Below are positions 57,090-64,000 of a stretch of DNA of 64,000 bases, piece after piece. The DNA is taken from contig NZ_CP064703.1 in NCBI RefSeq assembly GCF_023101085.1, forward strand, positions 6,510,001 through 6,574,000, given 5' to 3'. Positions within the stretch are counted from its first letter, which is position 1, and every line of letters begins with the position of its first letter. Origin of the DNA: Bradyrhizobium sp. 170. GTDB lineage: Bacteria; Pseudomonadota; Alphaproteobacteria; Rhizobiales; Xanthobacteraceae. The notes under the pieces are model-generated. The model did no database searches. It was not told where the DNA came from and worked only from the letters and a program-made list of their open reading frames with translations. Both the position numbers and the translations under genes were made by a program.

Positions 57090-58205
57090 GTGCACAAATG
57101 GATGCCAGGGAACCGAATTTTCGTAGCAAACGCATCACCGGATCAAACGATGGCAGGCCAGCCTATCGGCGATATGGACGCCGAATACGCCACGACGATT
57201 GCCGACCGAGCTATGCGGTTGATGGCGCAGCAATCGGTTCCTGCCACCCCGACCAATTTTGCGGTCTGGTTCGAATATTCCCTGGGCAATTCGCTGGCGC
57301 TGCGAAAGACCATCGACATCCTGATCGCCGGCAAGCGCAAATTCGACCCGGCGATCAACCACGAACTCTACATTACCTATGTGACGCCGCAGTCCAGCCC
57401 CGACCCGCTCGGCGACCTTCCCGACCAATTGAGCGGCCTGATCGCCACCGCCCAGCAATTCCTCAACACCGCCGTCACCGACAACCAGACTCACATCAAG
57501 GCGCTCGGCGAAGTATCTTCCGAAGCCGCTGCCACCAGCGATCCCCGGACAATCATTTCGAAGCTGGTTGACGAATTGTCAAAGGCGACGGCGCGAGCCG
57601 CAACGCTGGAGGCAAATTTCGCCGCCACCTCGGAGGAGTTGGACAGCATCCGCGACTCGCTGAAGGCGGCCGAGCAACGCTCCAACACCGATGCGCTGAC
57701 CGGGCTCGCCAACCGGCACTCGATGGACGAATTCCTCCGCCTCGCCCAGATCGCGGCGATGGAAAAGGACGAGGCGCTCAGCGTTTTCCTGATCGACATC
57801 GATCACTTCAAGAAATTCAACGACGATTACGGCCATCAGGTCGGCGATCAGGTGCTTCGGCTTGTGGCCAAGGTCCTGCAGGAAGGTGTTCGCGAAGTCG
57901 ATCTCGCAGCCCGCTACGGCGGCGAGGAATTGATCGCGGTGCTTCCGGGAGCCGATCTCGAGGATTGCACGTCGGTCGCCGAGCGCATTCGCCGCCGCAT
58001 TGCCGAAGCGAAACTGACCCGCCGCGCAACCGGCAAGGAAATCGGCAGCATCACGGTTTCGATCGGGGTGGCGCAATTCCGCCTCGCCGAATCCGCGGAC
58101 GCCATGATCGAGCGCTGCGACCGCGGGCTTTATCAAGCCAAGCGGCTCGGCCGCAACCGCACCGTGACGGAAACCGAACTCGAGCCCGAGGCCGGCGCGG
58201 CCTAG
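57090..58205 (+). CDS. GGDEF diguanylate cyclase
   Basis: An N-terminal helical region (about 25-180) with a coiled coil (KATARAATLEANFAATSEEL) precedes a GGDEF domain, residues about 200-365. The active site is G277-G-E-E-L, and R268-x-x-D271 five residues before it is the product-inhibition I-site. DIDHFKKFNDDYGHQVGDQV supplies the metal ligands. It should make c-di-GMP in the cytoplasm. No signal or span, so the input is unknown. Start GTG 57090 is tentative; ATG at 57150 is the alternative. Confidence 0.88.
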   Translation: MHKWMPGNRIFVANASPDQTMAGQPIGDMDAEYATTIADRAMRLMAQQSVPATPTNFAVWFEYSLGNSLALRKTIDILIAGKRKFDPAINHELYITYVTPQSSPDPLGDLPDQLSGLIATAQQFLNTAVTDNQTHIKALGEVSSEAAATSDPRTIISKLVDELSKATARAATLEANFAATSEELDSIRDSLKAAEQRSNTDALTGLANRHSMDEFLRLAQIAAMEKDEALSVFLIDIDHFKKFNDDYGHQVGDQVLRLVAKVLQEGVREVDLAARYGGEELIAVLPGADLEDCTSVAERIRRRIAEAKLTRRATGKEIGSITVSIGVAQFRLAESADAMIERCDRGLYQAKRLGRNRTVTETELEPEAGAA

Positions 58206-58334
58206 CGGGATCGCTCCAGCGCGCCTCCAGCCCTCCCCTGTTTGAAGAGTGAAGAATTGCCGCACCGCGGTCCAGCGCGGAACTAATGCCGCAATCCCGG
58301 CTTATCGTGGACGCCCTACAGCCGGGAGTATTCC

Positions 58335-58658
58335 ATGAAAATCGCAGGGATGATTATGGCCGCCACCGCGGCCCTCAGCATCGCCGCTACGTCGGCGCTT
58401 GCTCAGCAAACGCGGACCGGAATGGTGACCAGAATAGATCGAATTAGCGGCACCATCTCGATCAAGGATGTACCTGATGGTACCACCGGTGCGAACACCG
58501 GCACCGCGACCGAAGAATTCAAGATCCAGGATGGCGCGCGGCTGAACGCCCTGCACGCCGGTGACAGGGTGACCTTTGCCGTGAGCGACGCGGCGGGGAC
58601 TAAGACCATCACGAAGATCGACAAGACGGACGCGGTCACGAAGATCGACAAGAAGTGA
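58335..58658 (+). CDS. small periplasmic protein, CusF-like
   Basis: A signal peptide (MKIAGMIMAATAALSIAATS, ending ALAQQ) is followed by an 84-residue domain: VTRIDRISGTISIKDVPDGT, FKIQDGARLNALHAGDRVTF and AAGTKTITKID. The small OB-like strand order resembles CusF/YdeI-type metal-binding proteins, but the His/Met/Trp metal ligands of CusF are not visible, so copper binding is doubtful. A hairpin after the gene (about 58668-58703) may end the transcript. Confidence 0.65.
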   Translation: MKIAGMIMAATAALSIAATSALAQQTRTGMVTRIDRISGTISIKDVPDGTTGANTGTATEEFKIQDGARLNALHAGDRVTFAVSDAAGTKTITKIDKTDAVTKIDKK

Positions 58659-58922
58659 GACATTGACGAAGCGACATCCAACCTGGTGATGTCTCGCTTC
58701 GCCAGGAGTAAAGCGAGGTCCGGAGTGCCCGGAGCAAGATGACGTTTCTTCGACAAGCCATCTTGCTTCGGGAGTTCGGGCCTCGTAACCGGAACTGCCC
58801 TTTTCCGTATGGAGTTGCTCGGTGCGGAATGCACTGAAGGGTAATCTGGCCGGCTTGCTTGACCTGCCGCAAACGCCCGCTCGATTTCATTCCCGGAAAA
58901 CCCGACACCAATTTCTTACGGA

Positions 58923-59153
58923 CTAGCGCGACGGCGTCCGCTCCAGCGACGCGCGAATTTCAGCGGCCGCCTCGTCGCAGTACTCATTCAGTTTCTGGAA
59001 TCGTTGCTGCAACGCCCTAAGTTTTATGGCGCGTTTCGCCGGCCCTTCCCGATCAATGTTGAATCTGTTGGCGGGCGATGGACGGGACACCGCAGCCTCC
59101 ACGAGGGCCAGCGCCGCTTGCATCGATGTGTCGTGACCGTTGGTAGAAGACAT
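58923..59153 (-). CDS. 76-residue helical protein of unknown function
   Basis: MSSTNGHDTSMQAALALVEA begins a polar protein whose second half is helical and basic (GPAKRAIKLRALQQRFQKLN, then CDEAAAEIRASLER). No signal or span. A GAGG site is nine bases before the ATG at 59153; a much longer upstream frame has none. Unknown family. Confidence 0.55.
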   Translation of the reverse strand: MSSTNGHDTSMQAALALVEAAVSRPSPANRFNIDREGPAKRAIKLRALQQRFQKLNEYCDEAAAEIRASLERTPSR

Positions 59154-59413
59154 GTCTGCACGCCTCACAATTGCAATCCGGCCGGACAAGGGTCGGCGGA
59201 ATTTTCCGTGTGGTAGCGCGCTGGCGTTCCGACTCTGCCCCCTACAGTGTGTTGTTTGGATGCCCGGCCGGGGTCGATTTAATGGCAAAAGATGGACGCC
59301 GGTGGCCGACCTCGTATTCTTACGGACCTCCATTTCCTTGATTAAGATGCAATCGACGGCCAGTTTCGCCGATACTTTCCTTTTGTTCATTGTTGCTTCA
59401 GCGATAGTTCGAT

Positions 59414-59662
59414 ATGCCCGTCCAGCCTTCAGAAACCGGTCTGCCGCCGCGCTGCGAAGTTTGCGGAATAGGTACGGTCAGGATCGGAAAGCTGCCCCGA
59501 ATCGGATTGCGCCCTCTCGTCTACGTCTACAAGTGCGACGCCTGCAACCAGATCACGTCGGTCGAGCCGGAGCGGCAGGACAGCCCCACCGTCACCCCGC
59601 TGGTGCCGAGGTCGCCCATCAAGAAGGCCCCGCACAGGATCTCCCGGCGACGGCCGCACTGA
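59414..59662 (+). CDS. zinc-ribbon-like protein of unknown function
   Basis: 82 residues with two CxxC pairs: CEVCGIGTVRIGKLPRIG and VYKCDACNQITSVEPE, the spacing of a small zinc ribbon. The C-terminus is basic (RSPIKKAPHRISRRRPH). Start ATG at 59414 has no strong ribosome-binding site. Short Cys4 proteins like this often act as nucleic-acid or protein-binding modules. The GlcD-like gene follows 144 bases later. Confidence 0.6.
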   Translation: MPVQPSETGLPPRCEVCGIGTVRIGKLPRIGLRPLVYVYKCDACNQITSVEPERQDSPTVTPLVPRSPIKKAPHRISRRRPH

Positions 59663-59805
59663 TCGCCGGTCACAGCACCGACCGAGGATGGCAGAGCGCG
59701 CCTTCCAGTTCGGAAAACGCCGTGATTGCGGCTGGCCCGGGTTTCTTCCTGACCATGCCGCATGTAAAGCTTCGGCCAAACTTCTCACAAAGAAGAGGCA
59801 GGGGC

Positions 59806-61200
59806 ATGTCCGAGGGCTTCATTGACGAACTGCGCAACGCGCTCGACAAGGGCGCGGTGCTATCAGGCGGCGATATCGACGCGCGCTATCATCACGATCT
59901 CGCCGGCCATCCGGCGCCGAAACCGCGCGCGGTCGTCCGCCCGAGAACGACGGAGGATGTCTCTGCGTTGCTGCGGCTCTGTCATCGCGAAGGTGTCCCC
60001 GTCACGACGCAGGGCGGCATGACCGGGCTGGTGCGCGGCGCGCTGCCGAATGCGAACGAAATCGTGCTGTCGATGGAGCGCATGAACAGCGTTGAAGAGG
60101 TCGATGCCTCCGCCGGCGTTGCCATCGCGCAGGCCGGCACACCGCTGCAAAAGCTCCAGGAGCGGGTCGAGCAGGATGGCCTGATGTTTCCGCTCGACCT
60201 TGGCGCGCGCGGCAGTTGCACCATCGGCGGCAACATCTCGACCAATGCCGGCGGCAACCGCGTCATCCGTTACGGCATGATGCGTGACCTGGTCCTCGGC
60301 CTCGAAGTCGTCACCGCCGACGGCACCGTGCTCAAGGGCCTGCGCAAATACATCAAGAACAATACCGGCATCGACTTAAAGCAGCTTTTCATCGGCAGCG
60401 AAGGCATCCTCGGCGTGGTGACGCGCGCTGCGCTACGCGTCTTTCCCGCGCCGGCGGAGCGGCAGGTGGCGCTATGTGCCCTGCCCTCGTTCGAGCAGGT
60501 CACGGCTTTCCTGAGGATGGCGCGGCAAAGTCTCAGCGGCGAATTGACCGCGTTCGAAGTGATGTGGAATGCCTACTACCGCCTCACCGTCGAGCGCGTG
60601 AAGGGCGTGGCCGGACCGCTGCCGACCCACCACCCGTTCTATGTTCTGCTGGAGGCTTCCGGCAGCGACCCTGAGCGTATCCACGCCGACCTCGAGAAAC
60701 TGCTCGAGACGGCGATGGGCGATAACCTGATCCTCGACGCCACGCTCTCTACCTCGAATGCATCTGCCGCCGCGATCTGGCGCATCCGCGATTCGAGCGT
60801 CGAACTGGGTCGCAGCTTTCCTTACGCCGCGCGGATGGGCTTCGATGTCAGTCTCGCCATCGACAGGATGGAGGAATATGCGGATACGCTTGATGCGCGA
60901 GTCAAAGCGATCGATCCGCAAGCCTTCACGGTCGTGATGGGACACGTCGGCGACGGCAATTTGCATCCCAGCGTGTATCACGAACATACGCCCGACAAGC
61001 ACGATGAGTTCGAGAAGCTCGTCTACGACCTCACCGGCAAATTCGGCGGCTCGATCTCGGCCGAACACGGTATCGGCATCCTCAAGCGGCCCTACCTGAA
61101 AATGAGCCGGACAGAGGAGGAAATCGAGACCATGCGCGCCCTCAAGCGCGCCCTCGACCCCAAGAACATTCTGAACCCGGGGCGGATTTTTACGGTGTGA
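59806..61200 (+). CDS. GlcD-like FAD-binding oxidoreductase (D-2-hydroxyacid dehydrogenase)
   Basis: 464 residues. The FAD_binding_4 N-domain has PRAVVRPRTTEDVSALLRLC, then GVPVTTQGGMTGLVRGALPN and GARGSCTIGGNISTNAGGNR; the FAD-oxidase C-domain has MGHVGDGNLHPSVYHE and GGSISAEHGIGILKRPYL. These are the D-lactate/2-hydroxyglutarate/GlcD subgroup of the VAO family, in the cytoplasm or at the inner membrane. The ATG at 59806 has AGAGGCAGGGG upstream. Substrate cannot be assigned. Confidence 0.88.
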   Translation: MSEGFIDELRNALDKGAVLSGGDIDARYHHDLAGHPAPKPRAVVRPRTTEDVSALLRLCHREGVPVTTQGGMTGLVRGALPNANEIVLSMERMNSVEEVDASAGVAIAQAGTPLQKLQERVEQDGLMFPLDLGARGSCTIGGNISTNAGGNRVIRYGMMRDLVLGLEVVTADGTVLKGLRKYIKNNTGIDLKQLFIGSEGILGVVTRAALRVFPAPAERQVALCALPSFEQVTAFLRMARQSLSGELTAFEVMWNAYYRLTVERVKGVAGPLPTHHPFYVLLEASGSDPERIHADLEKLLETAMGDNLILDATLSTSNASAAAIWRIRDSSVELGRSFPYAARMGFDVSLAIDRMEEYADTLDARVKAIDPQAFTVVMGHVGDGNLHPSVYHEHTPDKHDEFEKLVYDLTGKFGGSISAEHGIGILKRPYLKMSRTEEEIETMRALKRALDPKNILNPGRIFTV

Positions 61201-61245
61201 AGACGTTTTGGCGGTCAAGCCGAGCCGGACGCCCGCAACCGCCAC

Positions 61246-61482
61246 TTACCCCTTAAAATCATACTGCTTGCAGAGGTGGTCACCGATCTGGACCAGCATG
61301 GCGACGCATTCGGGATAGCCTGGTTTGGCGATCGTGGCGTCCTCGGCCTCGGCGCGGAATTCCCAGCTATCGCCGTCAGGGATCACCGAGATGACGATGC
61401 CGTCGGGGCAATTGGCGTGGACCTTCAATTCGGCTCGCGCCATCTCGATGAGTTCGGCTTCGGTTTTGACGGGCTTGCTCAC
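61246..61482 (-). CDS. 78-residue conserved-type protein
   Basis: Starts with GTG at 61482 after GGAGG, and reads VSKPVKTEAELIEMARAELK, then DGIVISVIPDGDSWEFRAEA and ECVAMLVQIGDHLCKQYDFK. Compact alpha/beta style with a C-terminal Cys pair. I recognise it as a genus-style conserved protein without a name. Convergent with the GlcD-like gene. Confidence 0.6.
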   Translation of the reverse strand: MSKPVKTEAELIEMARAELKVHANCPDGIVISVIPDGDSWEFRAEAEDATIAKPGYPECVAMLVQIGDHLCKQYDFKG

Positions 61483-61655
61483 CGTGACGGTGTCCTCCGG
61501 CAAGTTGTTTGCCTGCAGGTTGCCGGTTTGACACGCATCTGTCGAGGGGTGACGGAACGACGCGCCATCTCGTCGCGCTCGATGGCCCCATTCCGTCCGG
61601 ACGCGGTCGCTGTTTTGCGGCGCGGCCGCTCTCGGGGCGATCGCAGCGCGGCGCG

Positions 61656-62039
61656 TTATTGCGCCGCGCTTGCCGGCCGCATTTCGGCAATAACCCGCAG
61701 CGAAGCGGTGTTGTCCGTATCCGGCTCCGAGCCGGTCGCGCTCGGGTCGGCCAGCGATGACGGTGACTTCTGAATGTGCTTGGTGAATATCCTGATGACG
61801 CGGCCTTTGACGACAGGCAGCCTGTCGAACATATCGGATGCAATGCCTTCGATGGCATCCCGCAACGCCAGGAATTGCGCCTGCCTGGCCATGCTTTCCG
61901 TTCCTTTGGTGCCGGCCAGTTCGTCCATCGCGGCATCGCTGATCTGGCACTCGACCGTATCGGCGGCGTTCAGCATGGTGAACCTGAACGCCAGGCGTTC
62001 GTTGTCGTGTCCAATAATTCGGTCCCGGGTCAGCGGCAT
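61656..62039 (-). CDS. DUF1488-family protein
   Basis: 127 residues. AFRFTMLNAADTVECQISDA and ALRDAIEGIASDMFDRLPVV match the DUF1488 pattern (r-F-x-V-x-C-x-IS-x-A-M, then R-x2-IE-xIA-x-x-y). The rest of the protein (HIQKSPSSLADPSATGSEPD) looks unstructured. The ATG at 62039 has no clear ribosome-binding site. Cytoplasmic; unknown function. It is followed downstream by the 78-residue gene, possibly cotranscribed. Confidence 0.6.
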   Translation of the reverse strand: MPLTRDRIIGHDNERLAFRFTMLNAADTVECQISDAAMDELAGTKGTESMARQAQFLALRDAIEGIASDMFDRLPVVKGRVIRIFTKHIQKSPSSLADPSATGSEPDTDNTASLRVIAEMRPASAAQ

Positions 62040-62157
62040 CGGACGGCCAGTTTTGAACGGCTAGCTGGAGACGATAGCAGGGAGCGCCAAGGAGACGCTG
62101 ACGTCTTGCCTAATGCGCCAACTGGTCAAAAATTGGCCGAACCTGCGGCCAAATCTG

Positions 62158-64000
62158 CTACTTCGCCTGCTTCTTCATTTCGATCCGCCGGATGCCTGAT
62201 ATCGCGGGCAAGGCGCCGGTATGGACCGGCTCGGCCCCGGACATTTCCGGCGATAGCGGCGCGCGGGCGGTGGCATCCGGGAAGCGAATCTTCATTTCGC
62301 GGATGAAGCCGTCGAGCGTGTCGACGCTGGCGGCCATCTTGGCGATCAGGGCGAATTCGGTGCTGTTGGAGGCGGCCGGCTTGCTTGCGGTGTCGAATGC
62401 AAACCGGTCTGCCTCGCCGGTCATCAGCGGCGCGTATTTTTCGCGAAAACGGGCCAGGCCGATCGCGTCCCCGGCCAGCGCATAGCCGACCACGGCGCGA
62501 ATCACGTCGCTCTTCTCGGCGGCGTCCAGCGGCCTGAAATCCCGCCAGCGGTCGGCGTAGTACAGCTCGATCTGTTCGGAAGCCTCCCGCCACTGCCGCG
62601 ACGCCCAATAGATGTCGGAGCGCAGCCGGATCGCTTCGCGGCCGGTGATGTTGGAGATGATATCGAGCGCGAGGTCATGACGACCGGTGTCGCTCTGGGC
62701 CCGTGCCTCAAGGAGCAGCCGCTGCTGCCGCAGTTCGCCGGAGAGGTCGGCGATCCGGGTCAAGCGCAGCGCCGCGATCGCCCGGTCCGGCTTGCGGTTG
62801 GTCAGGTAGACCATGGCAAGGCGCGCCGCCACCTGCGCGCGCGCGGCTCCCTCCAGCCGCTTGTCGACCTGATACCGCAGCAGTTCGGCGGCCTGGTCGA
62901 GCAGGTCGACCGTCGCCAGCCGGTCCGCGAGGCGCCGGATCATCTCGTCGCCGCGCCGGCCGATCGGCGTCAATTCGCGAAACTCATAGAACATGGCGAG
63001 CGCGTCGACCGGCTTCATGTCGTCGCCCTTCGAGCCGAGATAGAGCTCCGCGAACAAGGCGGACGCCGCATCCTGACCCTGCCGCGACAATTCGGAATTG
63101 GGCTGCAGCTTCGTCGCGGTCTTGGCGGCGGTGAGCGAGTCGGCATAGCGCCCGCTTTCGGCGTAGATCTGGGCCAGCTTGTTCAGCGTCCTCAACTCGA
63201 TCGCGTCACCGCGCCAGATGACCGACAATATCTCCAGTTCGCGCGTGAACTCGGCCTGGCCGAGTTCGCCGCGCCTGTGCCGCAGCAGGGCCTCCAGCAG
63301 CCTCGCCTCCGCCGACGCCTGTCGGTCGCCGGACTGCGCCGCATAGCTGTAGGCGTCGAGCGCGTCCTTGTCGTGCCCCAGCGCCTCGGCGAGCCGCCCG
63401 CGCAGCACCGCGATCCCGGGCTTCATCTCGGCAGGGATGCCGATCACCTCGAGCTCGCTGCGCCGCCGCGAGGCCCCGGCATAGTCCTTCACCTCGAGCG
63501 AGGCCCGCATCGCATCCGCGGTGACGATGCGCTGCAGTTCGAGCGGCAGCGCCGCGATCGAGAATTCGGCGTTCTTGAACTTTTCGCGCGCGTCCGCCCA
63601 TTTTTCCTGACGGGCTAACGCGAACCCTTTCCACAATTGGGAATCATAGCCGTTGCCGATCGCAGGACTTGCAAGATCCTTCAGCGCCCGCTCGGGATGG
63701 CCGATCAGGATGCTGGCGACCGCATGCACCATCAGCACGGCGGCATCCTCGCTCCCCTGGTTGGTCTCGGAGAGGATGAGGTTGGTCACCCCCCTCGCTT
63801 CCTGATACATCCCGCGCGACATGTAGAAATTGGCAAGCTCGAGTCGGGGTTGCGCCTTTTGCTCTGGCCCCGCGGCGGCCGCGGCCTTGGTCAACGCATC
63901 CAGCCTGGCGAGAAATTTCTCTTCCCGGTTCTTGCGCCATTCGTTGGCGTCGAACAGCGGCCGCACCGCCGCGGTGGCGCGTTCGGCCGCGACGTCGGCG
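62158..64000 (-). CDS. TPR-type protein, N-terminus beyond the right edge (partial)
   Basis: An open frame continues off the window at 64000, so the start is not seen. At least 614 residues are present, rich in helical repeats of the TPR/sel1 kind: FYMSRGMYQEARGVTNLILS, LWKGFALARQEKWADAREKF, LAQIYAESGRYADSLTAAKT and LRSDIYWASRQWREASEQIE. The visible N-terminal part (LDALTKAAAAAGPEQKAQPR) is also helical. Repeat positions lie about every 35 residues. Such proteins are scaffolds; the domain(s) upstream could give the function. No catalytic motif is seen in the visible part. Confidence 0.75.
   Translation of the reverse strand, partial: ADVAAERATAAVRPLFDANEWRKNREEKFLARLDALTKAAAAAGPEQKAQPRLELANFYMSRGMYQEARGVTNLILSETNQGSEDAAVLMVHAVASILIGHPERALKDLASPAIGNGYDSQLWKGFALARQEKWADAREKFKNAEFSIAALPLELQRIVTADAMRASLEVKDYAGASRRRSELEVIGIPAEMKPGIAVLRGRLAEALGHDKDALDAYSYAAQSGDRQASAEARLLEALLRHRRGELGQAEFTRELEILSVIWRGDAIELRTLNKLAQIYAESGRYADSLTAAKTATKLQPNSELSRQGQDAASALFAELYLGSKGDDMKPVDALAMFYEFRELTPIGRRGDEMIRRLADRLATVDLLDQAAELLRYQVDKRLEGAARAQVAARLAMVYLTNRKPDRAIAALRLTRIADLSGELRQQRLLLEARAQSDTGRHDLALDIISNITGREAIRLRSDIYWASRQWREASEQIELYYADRWRDFRPLDAAEKSDVIRAVVGYALAGDAIGLARFREKYAPLMTGEADRFAFDTASKPAASNSTEFALIAKMAASVDTLDGFIREMKIRFPDATARAPLSPEMSGAEPVHTGALPAISGIRRIEMKKQAK

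Noticed and set aside
1..64000. tRNA, rRNA, CRISPR array, prophage or transposase genes
   Set aside because: I looked for T-loop GGTTCRANYCC sequences, direct-repeat/spacer patterns and transposase motifs and found none that I could support.

Overview
The window reads as a GC-rich alphaproteobacterial chromosome segment, most likely Bradyrhizobium or a close relative. This rests on family content and style: a CckA hybrid kinase beside flagellar export genes, a perfect CtrA box, EcfG-type promoters in front of tiny genus-type proteins (DUF2934, DUF6894, DUF3606, HdeA-like), and many of the intergenic palindromes common in that genus. I saw no rRNA, tRNA, CRISPR array, transposase or prophage.

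Layout. 1-8.9 kb is gene-poor: very small proteins, decayed remnants (about 1.24, 5.8 and 7.0 kb), a PilZ protein, a thioesterase, a DAO-family oxidoreductase and blocks of repeats. 8.9-13.1 kb: a PQQ dehydrogenase with a C-terminal membrane anchor, a metacaspase-like protein and a lipoprotein. 13.1-18.9 kb: a surface/c-di-GMP locus with an orphan TpsB transporter divergent from a FecR-domain protein with an Asn-Gly tail, followed by a CHASE2-PAS-GGDEF-EAL protein. 19.0-21.2 kb: an abutting acetyltransferase/JmjC-cupin gene pair. 21.5-23.3 kb: a Tat-exported vanadium-haloperoxidase-like protein that lacks the usual catalytic His, behind a FixK/FNR-like box. 23.4-28.5 kb: NIPSNAP, FrnE-type DsbA and TesB-like proteins, a coiled-coil protein, and two paralogous MmyB-type XRE regulators separated by a 32-bp-arm palindrome.

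28.5-31.6 kb: small membrane proteins, then a nitric-oxide module in which a group III truncated haemoglobin and a translationally coupled 44-residue membrane protein diverge from an NsrR-type Rrf2 regulator across a perfect 12-1-12 palindrome, then a SET-domain methyltransferase. 33-37.2 kb: a TetR regulator divergent from a carotenoid oxygenase. The intergenic control region between them is present a second time, 2.1 kb away, in front of a membrane-protein/YciB-like operon, which suggests one regulon. 37.7-40.8 kb: DUF429 overlapping class I fumarase, and a ParE-type toxin-antitoxin pair. 41-47 kb: assorted membrane and secreted proteins, ICMT-like methyltransferase, GFA protein, GST, a tandem-DUF3606 protein with a histone-like tail, and a membrane-anchored protein with an HEPN-like RNAVAH motif.

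47.2-57 kb: Tim44-like protein, cckA, then flhB, fliR, fliQ, fliE, flgC and flgB on the minus strand, with fliO and fliP divergent. The CtrA box lies ahead of flgB, so the kinase of the CtrA pathway sits next to a probable CtrA target. 57-64 kb: a GGDEF diguanylate cyclase, small proteins, a GlcD-like FAD oxidase, DUF1488 and a TPR protein running off the right edge. All functional calls are by motif recognition from the sequence; none has been checked by database search.
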